DNA of 64,000 bases from a virus. This document shows positions 15,270 through 25,700 of the stretch, piece after piece; the first letter of the stretch is position 1; every line of letters begins with the position of its first letter. The DNA is taken from positions 1 to 64,000 of IMG/VR virus record IMGVR_UViG_3300008459_000024, one strand, 5' to 3'. Below the pieces are notes generated by a model. The model did not search any database and was not told where the DNA came from. It saw nothing but the letters and a program-made list of their open reading frames with translations. The position numbers were made by a program, and so were the translations under genes.

Positions 15270-18239
15270 TTATGATAAGATGGCGGCAAATGAATATGTT
15301 AATGCGAAGTTACTATAAGGTAAAGTTCCAGGTATAGGTTCGAATTCCGGGTTAATCACAGTTGTAACAATATTACCATTAGAGTCTAAATTAAATTCAA
15401 ATCCAGTTTCAGTTATAGATTGCGGATATGTAATTGCGTTAGTCTCTTCATTAGTAACAACTATTTGGCTCACATTACCTTGGATTATGAAATTATTCAC
15501 AAAGTTCTCCCACTCTGTCTGAGTAAACTGTTCACCACAATTGTATGTTTCACTATTATTTGACGAAATCTGTATTCTATGTATTTGTCCATTATACAAA
15601 TATTTAGTCTTATAATTAATCGCATATACCCAACTTGTTTGTGTTCCCGTACAATTAACAATTGGAACACTTGGGTAAGTAATTGCGGAAGTAAACTCAG
15701 GTGCCGGAGGTTCAATTGGTCCTGTTACCACTGAAGAAGGAGTACTAATAGTTGAAACTTGACATCCTCTTTGTCTTCGGTAAACAAACTTTTGTCTATG
15801 AAATACAGAATTCTCAAACTTAGTACCCGTATTCCATATAGTTGTCGCAGGTACAAATTGTTCAACAAGTCTAATCCAAAAATCACCAATACCATTAATA
15901 TAACTAATCATATTTTGGTAATTAAAGTTATTATTAGTTAAACCTGTATCTTGATTCATTGTTAAATACTTGAAAAATATTGACTGTAAAGTTGGGTATC
16001 CACTTGTTTTACCGTCAGATGAATATTGTCTATTTCTAACATTAATCATCTCACTCCAAAATGTATTATAGAATTTAAAGAAACTCTCATTCTGAGGTTT
16101 AGGATTAATGAATGTAGAGTCCACCCCACCTACTTGCGGGTAAGGACTTGATAATCCAGTAATTGGAATTGGATAGTTTTTTGTTCGTGAAACATACCAA
16201 ACATCATAAGCCAAAGCTTGAGCCGGATTTAAAAATAAATCAACATTTTTTACATTTATAGTTAACCTATCATCACTTTGGTAATAAACCGCATCAAAGA
16301 TATTATCTGTTCCGATTCGATTACCTGTCTCACTATCCGTCCAACTCTTTTTATTGTCAACTTGTTTTTTAATTGAGAACCCTAAATCCATATATGGGAA
16401 TTCTCTAAATCTATCTAAATATTTTTGTCCATAAGTGAATCCTTCTAAAGTAGTTTGAACCGAAGTATTTGGACCTGTAAATGTACTATTGTTAACATCA
16501 ATTACCTGAGGACTTCTATGACTTGGTGTTGATTCAAACCATCCTTCCCCTTTTTGGAAAAAGAAATTGTCATTAAAATTAGGATTGGTCGGGTATCCAT
16601 TTGTGTCGATTGGATAGTCTCCGGCAGTTGTATCAACACTAATTACTTGTGTTGACGATGTGTAAGCCGTGTATTGTATACCTCTAATTAAAAATAAATT
16701 ATTAGGGTCAGATACTGGTGTTGTGGGAATATATGTCCCACCTTCAATCTGTGTAAAGTTTTGATTGAATTGTTCAACATCAATTTTACCGTCAACAAGG
16801 TAAACATTCTCATTAAATTCTAATAATGCGTCAGGTACACCTATGTTTTCCATTAAAAACTCAATGCTCTTTCTCGTACCTTTTGATTTAAAAAGGTATG
16901 CCGAGTTTAATATTAAGTTTCTATAATACTGGTTATTTAAATCGGTAATTGTTTGTGGTGTCGAGTACGCAGGAAATGCGTTTTCAGTCGTACCATAAAC
17001 AGAGTTTAAAAATCCAACATTCGTAATAGGAGATATATTGGTTCCCCACCCTAAGGTCTGAGCTAAATTAACTACCAAATTCGAAGGAATGTCGTTACCA
17101 ATATTATAATTTACTGAATTAGCGTATTGGATAGCGTCAATATACTTTTTATTCTCATCAAAACTTCTACCATAAATTTTGAGAACTTTATCAACTTTAA
17201 GGTCAGGAGTATCGAATTCTTGGAAGGAATCTGTAACATAGAATCTTGAAACCAAGTTTGTTTTAAACACATCAAAATTACTACCAATCTCATTTAAATT
17301 ATTTAAATAGAATGTAAATGAGGATGTACGAATATCTATATTCCATTGACCATCCATCGGCCAAGTTAAATTTTGAAAACTAATAAATTGTGTTCCATCG
17401 TCACCTTCAGTCGGTACTTGGAATTTTGCGGTATACTTTGGGTATGAATATCTATTTAATAGAATCTCTTCAACTTCGTCAAGTTCAAGATTAAACACCT
17501 CATTAACAACAGTATCATTAAGTCTGATAACATAATCATCACTACTTGTAGATGCCCCCGAAAAAGGGTTCCCAATTACTGATATAGTTAATGTTCCTGC
17601 ACTAACTGAAGACGAAGGGGTTAATAAACTAAGTTCATATTTATTATTATTAATATCAAGTATGTAACTTCTAAATGTCTTTTTTAAATTACGGTATTTT
17701 GAAACTGAATAATCTAAACTACCTAAGTTAATGTCCGCATTTTGTGAGAAATCAATTCCAAATGGATTTCTAATAATCTCAATCGGAACCGTAAAACTTG
17801 TAATATTCTCGTTCTGAGTATAAGTAATCCCCGTTGCCGTTGACCCGCTTGTAAAGTTTTGACGATACTTGGAAATCTCTAGCCCAGCAGGAAAAAAGTT
17901 AATTATATTTGTAACCGCAGCTTCAAATCTCTTAACCAATGAACCATAATTAACAAAGTTTAAAACATTTGTTTGGTCAAAGTTTGGATAAATTCTGAAG
18001 TTTTTATCAAAGATATTTTGAGATTGAGCCTCTGAGGTAACTGATAACGAACTTAACGTAATCGGTTCTGAGAATACACCCGTATCAAAATCTCTGTTTG
18101 ACTTTTGAACAACCGATGTGGTAAATGCGAAGTTACCTTGCGTAAGTCCTCCACCATCGGTAATCTGTAAACCGACTAAATTGTCAGAGAATGTACCTGA
18201 ACCTGAATCTGTTTGTGGTGGACATGTGTACTTCGCCAT
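15270..18239 (-). CDS. Large baseplate-wedge-type protein (989 aa)
   Basis: The protein has no single recognisable enzyme domain. Residues about 440-480 (NSAYLFKSKGTRKSIEFLMENIGVP) resemble the kGT-x-x-ai-x-x-ll-x-x-lGi block of phage baseplate gpI-type proteins, and the neighbouring ENVYLVDG supports this. N- and C-terminal parts are beta-rich, and the C-terminal part may connect to fibres. In gene order it follows the gp25 and gp6 genes, as wedge components (gp7, gp8, gp10) follow gp6 in T4, so a wedge/fibre-connector role is inferred. The start overlaps the stop of the upstream gene by 1 nt (ATGA-type), indicating translational coupling. Confidence 0.6.
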   Translation of the reverse strand: MAKYTCPPQTDSGSGTFSDNLVGLQITDGGGLTQGNFAFTTSVVQKSNRDFDTGVFSEPITLSSLSVTSEAQSQNIFDKNFRIYPNFDQTNVLNFVNYGSLVKRFEAAVTNIINFFPAGLEISKYRQNFTSGSTATGITYTQNENITSFTVPIEIIRNPFGIDFSQNADINLGSLDYSVSKYRNLKKTFRSYILDINNNKYELSLLTPSSSVSAGTLTISVIGNPFSGASTSSDDYVIRLNDTVVNEVFNLELDEVEEILLNRYSYPKYTAKFQVPTEGDDGTQFISFQNLTWPMDGQWNIDIRTSSFTFYLNNLNEIGSNFDVFKTNLVSRFYVTDSFQEFDTPDLKVDKVLKIYGRSFDENKKYIDAIQYANSVNYNIGNDIPSNLVVNLAQTLGWGTNISPITNVGFLNSVYGTTENAFPAYSTPQTITDLNNQYYRNLILNSAYLFKSKGTRKSIEFLMENIGVPDALLEFNENVYLVDGKIDVEQFNQNFTQIEGGTYIPTTPVSDPNNLFLIRGIQYTAYTSSTQVISVDTTAGDYPIDTNGYPTNPNFNDNFFFQKGEGWFESTPSHRSPQVIDVNNSTFTGPNTSVQTTLEGFTYGQKYLDRFREFPYMDLGFSIKKQVDNKKSWTDSETGNRIGTDNIFDAVYYQSDDRLTINVKNVDLFLNPAQALAYDVWYVSRTKNYPIPITGLSSPYPQVGGVDSTFINPKPQNESFFKFYNTFWSEMINVRNRQYSSDGKTSGYPTLQSIFFKYLTMNQDTGLTNNNFNYQNMISYINGIGDFWIRLVEQFVPATTIWNTGTKFENSVFHRQKFVYRRQRGCQVSTISTPSSVVTGPIEPPAPEFTSAITYPSVPIVNCTGTQTSWVYAINYKTKYLYNGQIHRIQISSNNSETYNCGEQFTQTEWENFVNNFIIQGNVSQIVVTNEETNAITYPQSITETGFEFNLDSNGNIVTTVINPEFEPIPGTLPYSNFALTYSFAAILS

Positions 18240-19141
18240 TACGCAATTATGTTGTCAAAATTTTTACTAAAATCAATGTTATTACCTCTATCCTGTCTAA
18301 CCTCATATAACAACTCGTTAAATTGGTCACGGATTTCATACAAGTTGTACTGTTTGTAAATGTTATTACTTGAGTCATAAATTGTATAAACACCATCCTC
18401 AATCGATTTAGTTTGATTACCATAAAGAGCAATTGCCAATGTTGAGATGTCTTGGTCAACGACCTCAACTTCAACGACTGTCGGATTAAAGAATGTATTT
18501 GTAATCACAATGTCTTGTCCTGCAACTCCGATATTTGGTGTTGCGTTAGGTCTATTAGTAGGTGATGATGATGGTGATAAAGTACAAAACATTAAGTTAG
18601 TTACTGTATCCGTGTAAATGTATCTTGTTGATTTTAAAATAGTATTTGTAACGTTTTGAGTTACCGGTTCACAAAAAAAGTTTGATGTTATAATTCTAAA
18701 GAAGTTTGGTATTTTAGACCCGTCAGGATTTAAATACTCAACTCTAAATCCTACTAATCTTTGACTAACAAACTTGTTTCTAAACTCAGTAGGTACGTTA
18801 TTCAAATCAATAATAATGCCCTTCACATTTGGTAATGAACTTAATACACCACAATCGGTAATTGATGTTCTAATCTGTGCGGGTCGAATCATTAATGTGT
18901 AGATACCTAAAGCATTAAATTCTTCTGAAGGTAAATTCAAATTATATAACCCACCTAAAATCTCATTAGCATTACCACCAGTTGACCCATTGTTAAAGTA
19001 TGGTGTGATGTTTGAACTGTCTAATTTTTTTAACACGAAATTACTAGTTACATCCCTTGATGGGGTGTAGTTCATTATAATCTCAATATCATCAGGACTA
19101 ACATCTGATGGTCTTATCGTTCCAAAATTACCCGTTGCCAT
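18239..19141 (-). CDS. Baseplate/tail structural protein (300 aa), unknown fold
   Basis: MATGNFGTIRPSDVSPDDIEI opens a 300-residue protein with beta-rich middle and a charged C-terminus (YEVRQDRGNNIDFSKNF). It has no signal peptide, membrane segment or catalytic motif. It is the first gene of a short coupled unit with the 989-aa protein and has its own TATTTATT motif 15 nt before the ATG. Virion location is inferred from its position in the baseplate operon. I do not recognise a family. Confidence 0.55.
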   Translation of the reverse strand: MATGNFGTIRPSDVSPDDIEIIMNYTPSRDVTSNFVLKKLDSSNITPYFNNGSTGGNANEILGGLYNLNLPSEEFNALGIYTLMIRPAQIRTSITDCGVLSSLPNVKGIIIDLNNVPTEFRNKFVSQRLVGFRVEYLNPDGSKIPNFFRIITSNFFCEPVTQNVTNTILKSTRYIYTDTVTNLMFCTLSPSSSPTNRPNATPNIGVAGQDIVITNTFFNPTVVEVEVVDQDISTLAIALYGNQTKSIEDGVYTIYDSSNNIYKQYNLYEIRDQFNELLYEVRQDRGNNIDFSKNFDNIIA

Positions 19142-19156
19142 TTTTTTCTATTATTT

Positions 19157-19164
19157 AATAAATA
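19157..19164 (-). promoter_or_regulatory. TATTTATT motif, candidate late promoter
   Basis: Sense TATTTATT, 15 nt before the ATG at 19141, in the 37-nt gap after the upstream gene. Confidence 0.4.
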
Positions 19165-19178
19165 GTTTATCCTCAATT

Positions 19179-20249
19179 TTAAAACTGAGTTTTAATCACA
19201 TTAAAGAATTTATATCCATATTCTTCAAGTGAACTAAGAGTCCTAACTTCCCCTATCCGTCTAAAGTTTTCCAAAGCACTATTCTTACCCCTTTCAACAA
19301 AAACATTAGATAACAATTGAGCTTGGTCTATAATATTTAAGTAAACCTCATTCTTCACTATCGGTTCGTGTTCAACAAAAGTTTCAGTCAAACCAGATGA
19401 ATAATATCTAAATATAGATGTACCGTTACTATAGTCTACATATTCCAAATCATTTATTGTGTATGCAGTATATGTGGTAGTGTTTTCAGTCATAACACCC
19501 GTTCCTCCCCCATCAATAGGAACTGAAGTCCCTAACGGAGGAAACCCTCCATAAGTTTTAATATCCCCTATTTTTGATTTAGTATATCCAGTTATAAGAT
19601 ATGGTAATGCAACCACCTGAACCTCAGAATCTGTTGTTGTATCTGCTGACGTATAAAAATTCATCTCAGTCGGTATTGTTGACCAAGAATTCTCAAAATT
19701 CTGAAACGTAACTGTCCCGTATGGATTATCTACCGAAGTAACTCCGTATGGTACCGTTATGTCTTTAGTCACAATGATTTGCCCAAAGGATGTTATATGA
19801 ATCAATTTGATTTCATAAGTTCCATTATCAGAATATGTGTGGTCGAAATAAGGGTTAACACTATCAATAAATTCAATCGCCGAACCATCACCCCAAGATA
19901 TTTGAAAAAGTGATGTTGACAAATAATTAACGTTGGAATTCTTGGACGTATTATAAACTATAATAGAATTTAAGTCGGAGTCGTAAGGGTTTTTAATAAA
20001 AATAAAGTTTTCAGACACGTTAATCTGAGCAATGTTTCCATCAAAAACAGAATAATATCCAACGTCTTGATATTCTTGTTTTAATAAAACAGGAATTGTT
20101 AAATTCGTCAATAAAGATGAGCCGTTTGTTCCTCCCGATAATATATACGTCAACCCCGAATAAACTCCAAAAGTATTACTATTATATGTCTCTTGTATTA
20201 TATCCGAATTTAAAAAACCCGGCGATATTTGTATTTTAAAAGTTTCCAT
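19179..20249 (-). CDS. Structural protein with PKD-like domain (356 aa)
   Basis: Residues about 130-175 contain the PKD signature: a WGDGS core (in FQISWGDGSAIEF), then HTYSDNGTYEIKLIH, matching the W-GDG ... H-Y-x-x-x-G-x-Y-x-V pattern of polycystic-kidney-disease Ig-like domains common in Bacteroidetes surface proteins. The flanks are beta-rich, and residues about 300-350 are helical (ENFRRIGEVRTLSSLEEYGYKFF). The start overlaps the upstream stop by 1 nt, so it is coupled to the 260-aa gene. Probably a baseplate component or fibre connector. Confidence 0.6.
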   Translation of the reverse strand: METFKIQISPGFLNSDIIQETYNSNTFGVYSGLTYILSGGTNGSSLLTNLTIPVLLKQEYQDVGYYSVFDGNIAQINVSENFIFIKNPYDSDLNSIIVYNTSKNSNVNYLSTSLFQISWGDGSAIEFIDSVNPYFDHTYSDNGTYEIKLIHITSFGQIIVTKDITVPYGVTSVDNPYGTVTFQNFENSWSTIPTEMNFYTSADTTTDSEVQVVALPYLITGYTKSKIGDIKTYGGFPPLGTSVPIDGGGTGVMTENTTTYTAYTINDLEYVDYSNGTSIFRYYSSGLTETFVEHEPIVKNEVYLNIIDQAQLLSNVFVERGKNSALENFRRIGEVRTLSSLEEYGYKFFNVIKTQF

Positions 20250-21031
20250 TATTGAGTTGGTGGGTTAACATATTCATACCATTTAATATGGTTATAATCC
20301 TTGGGTCCATTAGCCGGGAAATTGTATTCGTAAGTATTAAAATCAAAAATAACCTTTTGATAAAATGAATCGTTACTTACAGAATATGGGTTACCCGCAT
20401 TAAAATTTTGAGGAACACCTTTAATAAATGTAGTGAACTGACCTGTCTTACCATTAAAGAATTTAGCTGTCATATACATCGCACTTAAAGACAAAATATT
20501 GTAATCTTTAAACCAGTGTATAAAATATCCCTCACTACTTTTATTATAATCCAAATTAAAATATGGTTTATAAGTATCAAAGTCAGAACCATTACTTACT
20601 AAAACCTCAGTAGTATTAGGATTAGATAATATTAATGTAAAATAACTTTTATTCTTTTTCCTATCGGTTGTGTCGTAAAAGTCTAACTTGAAAAACGACT
20701 TGTCAAAACTTTTTGAGTTGTAGTAAACTTCGTCAAAAGTAAACAATCCAGAATTAACATAACTATTATAAAACGACAAATCACTACCATTATAAAAATT
20801 AAACTCATGTATTACTGATGTATTAATTTGTTGATTTAAAGTGATAGGTTTTTTAGTAAATCTTGCAAGTTCATAATCGACAGGTATACCTAATACTTGC
20901 TTAATCACATCATCCTGAAATGCGTCAATAGTATCCCCTCTATCTGAAAAATCCCAGTTAATTGATAGTGGTACAACAACTTGTCGGTCACTAACTTTTC
21001 TTAATATTTTAATTTTATTCGCAATCATCAA
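20249..21031 (-). CDS. Baseplate-region structural protein (260 aa), unknown
   Basis: 260 aa, starting MMIANKIKILRKVSDRQ. It is rich in Asn, Tyr, Phe and Asp with alternating strands, no Cys pairs, no membrane helix. It overlaps both neighbours (17 nt with the upstream gene, 1 nt with the downstream one), indicating a tightly coupled structural operon. The second Met (21028) is an equally possible start. No family recognised. Confidence 0.55.
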   Translation of the reverse strand: MMIANKIKILRKVSDRQVVVPLSINWDFSDRGDTIDAFQDDVIKQVLGIPVDYELARFTKKPITLNQQINTSVIHEFNFYNGSDLSFYNSYVNSGLFTFDEVYYNSKSFDKSFFKLDFYDTTDRKKNKSYFTLILSNPNTTEVLVSNGSDFDTYKPYFNLDYNKSSEGYFIHWFKDYNILSLSAMYMTAKFFNGKTGQFTTFIKGVPQNFNAGNPYSVSNDSFYQKVIFDFNTYEYNFPANGPKDYNHIKWYEYVNPPTQ

Positions 21032-22778
21032 TTAATGGGTCAGGTATGCTTGGAGCTGATATAATATTTGTACCTTCAGGTATAATTCTAAAAATAAAAT
21101 TATTATACGGATAATGTTTATTGTTCATAAATGGATAATCCACACCATTTCCGTTTTCGTCTATGAATCCAAACGGATAAATGTCCCTCCAAATAAACTC
21201 TTGAGTCGCGTTTTTATAGTACGCATAATTAGGTAAATTAGCAATAACCGCACCGTCACTCTCCTCAATGTATGGTGAATACACTTTAATCTGAAACTTA
21301 TAATGAGGCTTATAGTAGTACCCTAATGGATTATTAACTGGTCCTCCGATTGAGAAGTTATCGGAATTAAAACTGAATTTATGATAGTATTCAGAAACAA
21401 CTCTTTCCTCTTGGGTGAAATCATTAAACTCACAAAAATCTCCGTGAATTATATCATCAAGATTATACTCATTATTATAATAGAATGTTCTCCCTTGATA
21501 AGAGTTTGTAAAAGGCGTTGTTGTAACATTTGTTAAATTAGTAGGATTGATATTCTCCCACCAAATACTGTTTTGAGTTTCAACATTAAAAGACCACCCA
21601 TGTTTTAGTCCAACATTTAAAGGTCCTCCAGTAGGTTTATTAAACCAACCAAATCGTCCTCGATTAACTACTGTAAAATATAATTCAGTTACAGGTCGGT
21701 TTAAATTATCATACAAACCATTGATATCAACGTTGTTTGTAAATGATAAATTATATGAGTCACTTCCCTCTTTAACCGCAACTCTTGAAACAAAATTTGG
21801 AGATAACTGTGGAGAAATGAATTTTTTAACCGTCCTAAACGCATTATTCTCAAATCCAGAATAGGTTAAAATAGCATTAGATGGGGTATCAATTATTTTA
21901 TGTAATCTAACATAATACCTTGAAGTTGACTCATTCGCAAAATCTCGATTGGTCACTCTTTTAATTAACCCCACCAACCCATCACCAAAATCAGTAAATC
22001 CGATGTCGTAAACATTAAACACATACTTTTCAGAATCTTGTGTTCCGTCACCAAAACTATACACATCAAAAAGGTCGATAGAGTTTGATGTAACTGAAGT
22101 CCTAACACTTTCACCAGGTTTCAATCCGTGAGGCACAGGACATCTAAATTGCCAAACATTTTTACCTCTATAATTAGCCCTTACCATAGTGAATGGTATT
22201 CCATCACCTGATAAAAAATAAAAGGAACTACCAAGACTCGATTCATATAACATACCTTGACTTGTAGAACTACTAAAAGCATAAGATGTATAAAAAGACC
22301 AATTGAGTTTAGCAGCGTCTTTTGCTAATGGGACATAGTGTGGAGGGTACTGAGTACTATTTAAAGTATATCCTGTAACATCGTAGTCAGTACGAATAAA
22401 ATCAAACTCGTTATATTGAGGTAACCCTCCCCACGCAATTTCAGTACCATTAGATTGTATCTGTAGTTGTTTATAATAATTCTCATTAATATAATACAGA
22501 TTATTATTAAATGGTTGGTATGGAGATGCATTAGTCGGAGTTGTCCCTGAATAAGCATTCTCAAAGATGATACTAAACTTAGCCGTCGGATATATATACG
22601 TAGACCTTTGTCTTTCAGCATCATATAAATCAGCCAAATCAACATTAATATTCCTATCAAACTCTTCAAGTTCTTTAACCGTATTGTTTAACGGTATCTG
22701 AAGTCCAATGTTTTGTTCAGGAGACCCTTTGTATCTTTCCGAACCTTTTAAAAACGATATTTTACCTAAATCACTCAA
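21015..22778 (-). CDS. Baseplate-region structural protein (587 aa), unknown
   Basis: 587 aa with a polar N-terminus (MSDLGKISFLKGSERYKGSPEQ) and long beta-rich body with many Tyr and Asn. The segment near residues 205-230 (NVWQFRCPVPHGLKPGESV) resembles beta-helical or fibre-connector proteins, but I cannot name a family. It overlaps the 1859-aa gene end by 8 nt and the next gene by 17 nt. A virion protein, on context. Confidence 0.55.
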   Translation of the reverse strand: MSDLGKISFLKGSERYKGSPEQNIGLQIPLNNTVKELEEFDRNINVDLADLYDAERQRSTYIYPTAKFSIIFENAYSGTTPTNASPYQPFNNNLYYINENYYKQLQIQSNGTEIAWGGLPQYNEFDFIRTDYDVTGYTLNSTQYPPHYVPLAKDAAKLNWSFYTSYAFSSSTSQGMLYESSLGSSFYFLSGDGIPFTMVRANYRGKNVWQFRCPVPHGLKPGESVRTSVTSNSIDLFDVYSFGDGTQDSEKYVFNVYDIGFTDFGDGLVGLIKRVTNRDFANESTSRYYVRLHKIIDTPSNAILTYSGFENNAFRTVKKFISPQLSPNFVSRVAVKEGSDSYNLSFTNNVDINGLYDNLNRPVTELYFTVVNRGRFGWFNKPTGGPLNVGLKHGWSFNVETQNSIWWENINPTNLTNVTTTPFTNSYQGRTFYYNNEYNLDDIIHGDFCEFNDFTQEERVVSEYYHKFSFNSDNFSIGGPVNNPLGYYYKPHYKFQIKVYSPYIEESDGAVIANLPNYAYYKNATQEFIWRDIYPFGFIDENGNGVDYPFMNNKHYPYNNFIFRIIPEGTNIISAPSIPDPLIDDCE

Positions 22779-25700
22779 TTGTTATATTTGTATCAACGTA
22801 TTTTATGAAAAACTTATCTAACGCACTTGCACCTTTCTTTAATCCAAAATAGAAATGATATGGCGAATTTGATAACACTGTTTGACTATAATTATTTGCC
22901 GGCTTAACTTCAGTTGGGTTACCTGCAGAATCATAGTTAATTATGTACCCTTTGTAATAGAAACTATTGTTTCCATCAACTTGAACATATCTTGACGATG
23001 GGTTTATTCTGTCCAATTCTTGGTATTTAAAACTAAAAAATCTACTTGAAAAATCTCCACTACTGTCAGGATATGTGGTCGCATAATTGTTAGATTGTGT
23101 ACCAAAAATTGTGTCAGGGTCGGTGCCATTTAATCCTGTGAAATGCCACAAATAATAAGGAACTTCCTGACTTTTTACCGGAATATTTGTGAAATCATAC
23201 TGTGATGGTGGTATTGGAGTGTTTTCGTTCCATATTGTTCGTCTTGGTGTGATGTAATCTCTATCCTGATTATTACCCTTCATAAATAATCCAAAATAAG
23301 GAAACTCGTTAGCATTTGAGAAATACAATGATGATGCGTTATATGATTCAGGTGAGAACTCTTGTATACCAAATTCAGAATTGATAGCTATCATCTGAGA
23401 ATAATCTCCATCAACAAACCCAGGAATCAATGTCACACCATCTTCTCTCCATCTCGTATTTGAGAATAACGCTTTAATGGTCGGGTCCGACTGCCCCTCG
23501 TTAGGGTCATCAGATATTGGTATTAATTGTTGCAAGAATGATGTATTAATTAAACGACTCAATATAAAGATGTTTAATATGTCATTTATTTCTTGGTATG
23601 AAGTCGCCTTTAATTTTGCAACAATATAACCATCGTAATCGTCGGAATACACCAATTCTTGTAGGAACGAGTCTCTTGGGCCTAAATCTAAGATTGTAGT
23701 TGGAGCACCTAAATATTTTTTATTACCAACACCATCTTCACCAAAAGAATTGGTTTTACCAATAAAGTACCCATCATTAATATTAGTCAATGACGTTGTT
23801 GAGAATGGACTACTTCTATAGTAAAAGTTGTTAGATGGATGTAAAATAACTAAGTCTTTACAGTATAAACTATAAGGTTCATTATTCGAATCAAAAACTC
23901 TAACATTTCTAAATGGATAAGTATATAATGTACCATTCACATATTGATTATTAAATGTGTGGGAAATGATTTCAAAACAAGCTGCCAAATTCATCTTTAA
24001 TCTAGTAATCCATTCAACAACTGATTTAATATCTTTAGGTATTGTCTTAAATGGTTTTGAAACGAGATTATAACATCCATTACCCTTTAAGAAATATTTT
24101 TCTTTACCTGAAGGGTCCATTAATTGGTCACAATTAGGTTTGATAATTGGTTGCCCGTCAGCATCTACATCATAACACTCAAGTGGAACTGCCTTAGAAC
24201 AATCACTTAATGATTCAATAACAGGATTACTACCAAAGAAATATTGAGTGGATTCGTTATTGGTTGTCGGAGTATTTGTTACATTAATTAACGCTTGTTG
24301 TGCTCCCGCATCTGATATTTTGAATATTGCAAATGTACTGTTTTGATGGAGGAAGTAATAATTTTTACCTTCATTACTCTGAACATTGGTTGATGTTGGT
24401 AGTCGGTCTGACCTGAATACTTGTCTTTGTGACGTTAATTGCCATGGGTCAAACGTAAAAGTTGGTGACCCAATTCTTTTAAGGTACGATGTAGAAATAT
24501 AAGCAGGTGAACCGTATTTACCATTTTCATATGGAGTATCTCGGTTATAGAAATCATGTGCTCCGTCTTCATCCCCACCATTCATTAATCTCATAGACAT
24601 TATCGATGCTCCCGCAACATTCTCACCACCATAATATCCTGTAATATTTCTACCACCATTATCAGGACATGTGTTAGGATACATGTTATAAAAACATTTA
24701 GCACCTATCGCATCCCCACAATTTAAAGCGTGATATCCACTAGGATAATAGGGTAATGCAAAATATCGAGTGAATGCATTCACATAATTATTCAATGGGT
24801 TGGTGATTGAATTACTACAAATATCACTACTATCAATATATAATTCACCAGCAATTGTCTGAGTATATACATTTGAGGTTCCTCCATCATCGAAAACAGT
24901 ATTAGTACCGGGCAAATATGTCACATTAATCCCACCATCATCAATGTCAGAATAATAAGCCGGAAGTAAGGTTTCCCCGTCATTATCAAATTGATTATAA
25001 TTAAAACTATAACTTTGGAAAAACACATTTTTATCTAAAACGTTTGTATTAGTATTAACCAAGTGCGATGCGGGTCTCATAGAGTCATTAGTGGACTGTA
25101 TAGGTATATTCATTTTAAAATTACCACTGACAACATAATTAGAATTCCACTGATAATCATCAACACCAAATATTCTACTTAAATCTATTTGCTGAGGTAT
25201 TCTTGGGGAATTTGGGTCAACTCCTCTCATTAGAATAACAATACCATAATCGTCATAATTTTTGATTGCACTACCCTCAATATTATTCTCATCAAATAGA
25301 GGACTTTCTCCGGCGTATTTAACCGCACTTCCCTGGTACCCATACCAACAAGAGTAACATGGATACTCACTTTCACCTAAATCAAGTCTGTAATATCTCA
25401 GGTTTCTATATCCGATATCAATACCATTTAGTCTTTGTAAGTATCTAACACCATATGAGAACTCATTCGCATCTGCAGGTGCAATAGATGCAAAGTCACC
25501 AATTGTCATACCTGTAATTACTTGGAAATACTCTACGTCAGCAGGAAATGGATTATCCACATTTGTAGTATTACCACTAGTATATTCAATAGGTATCGTA
25601 TAGGTAGTTGATAGTGTGGTCGCGCCAAAGTCGTCAGGATTTGAGTAGTTGACAGTTATTTGAGATGGTGTGGTTATGTCACCAGTTTTAACACCAAAAT

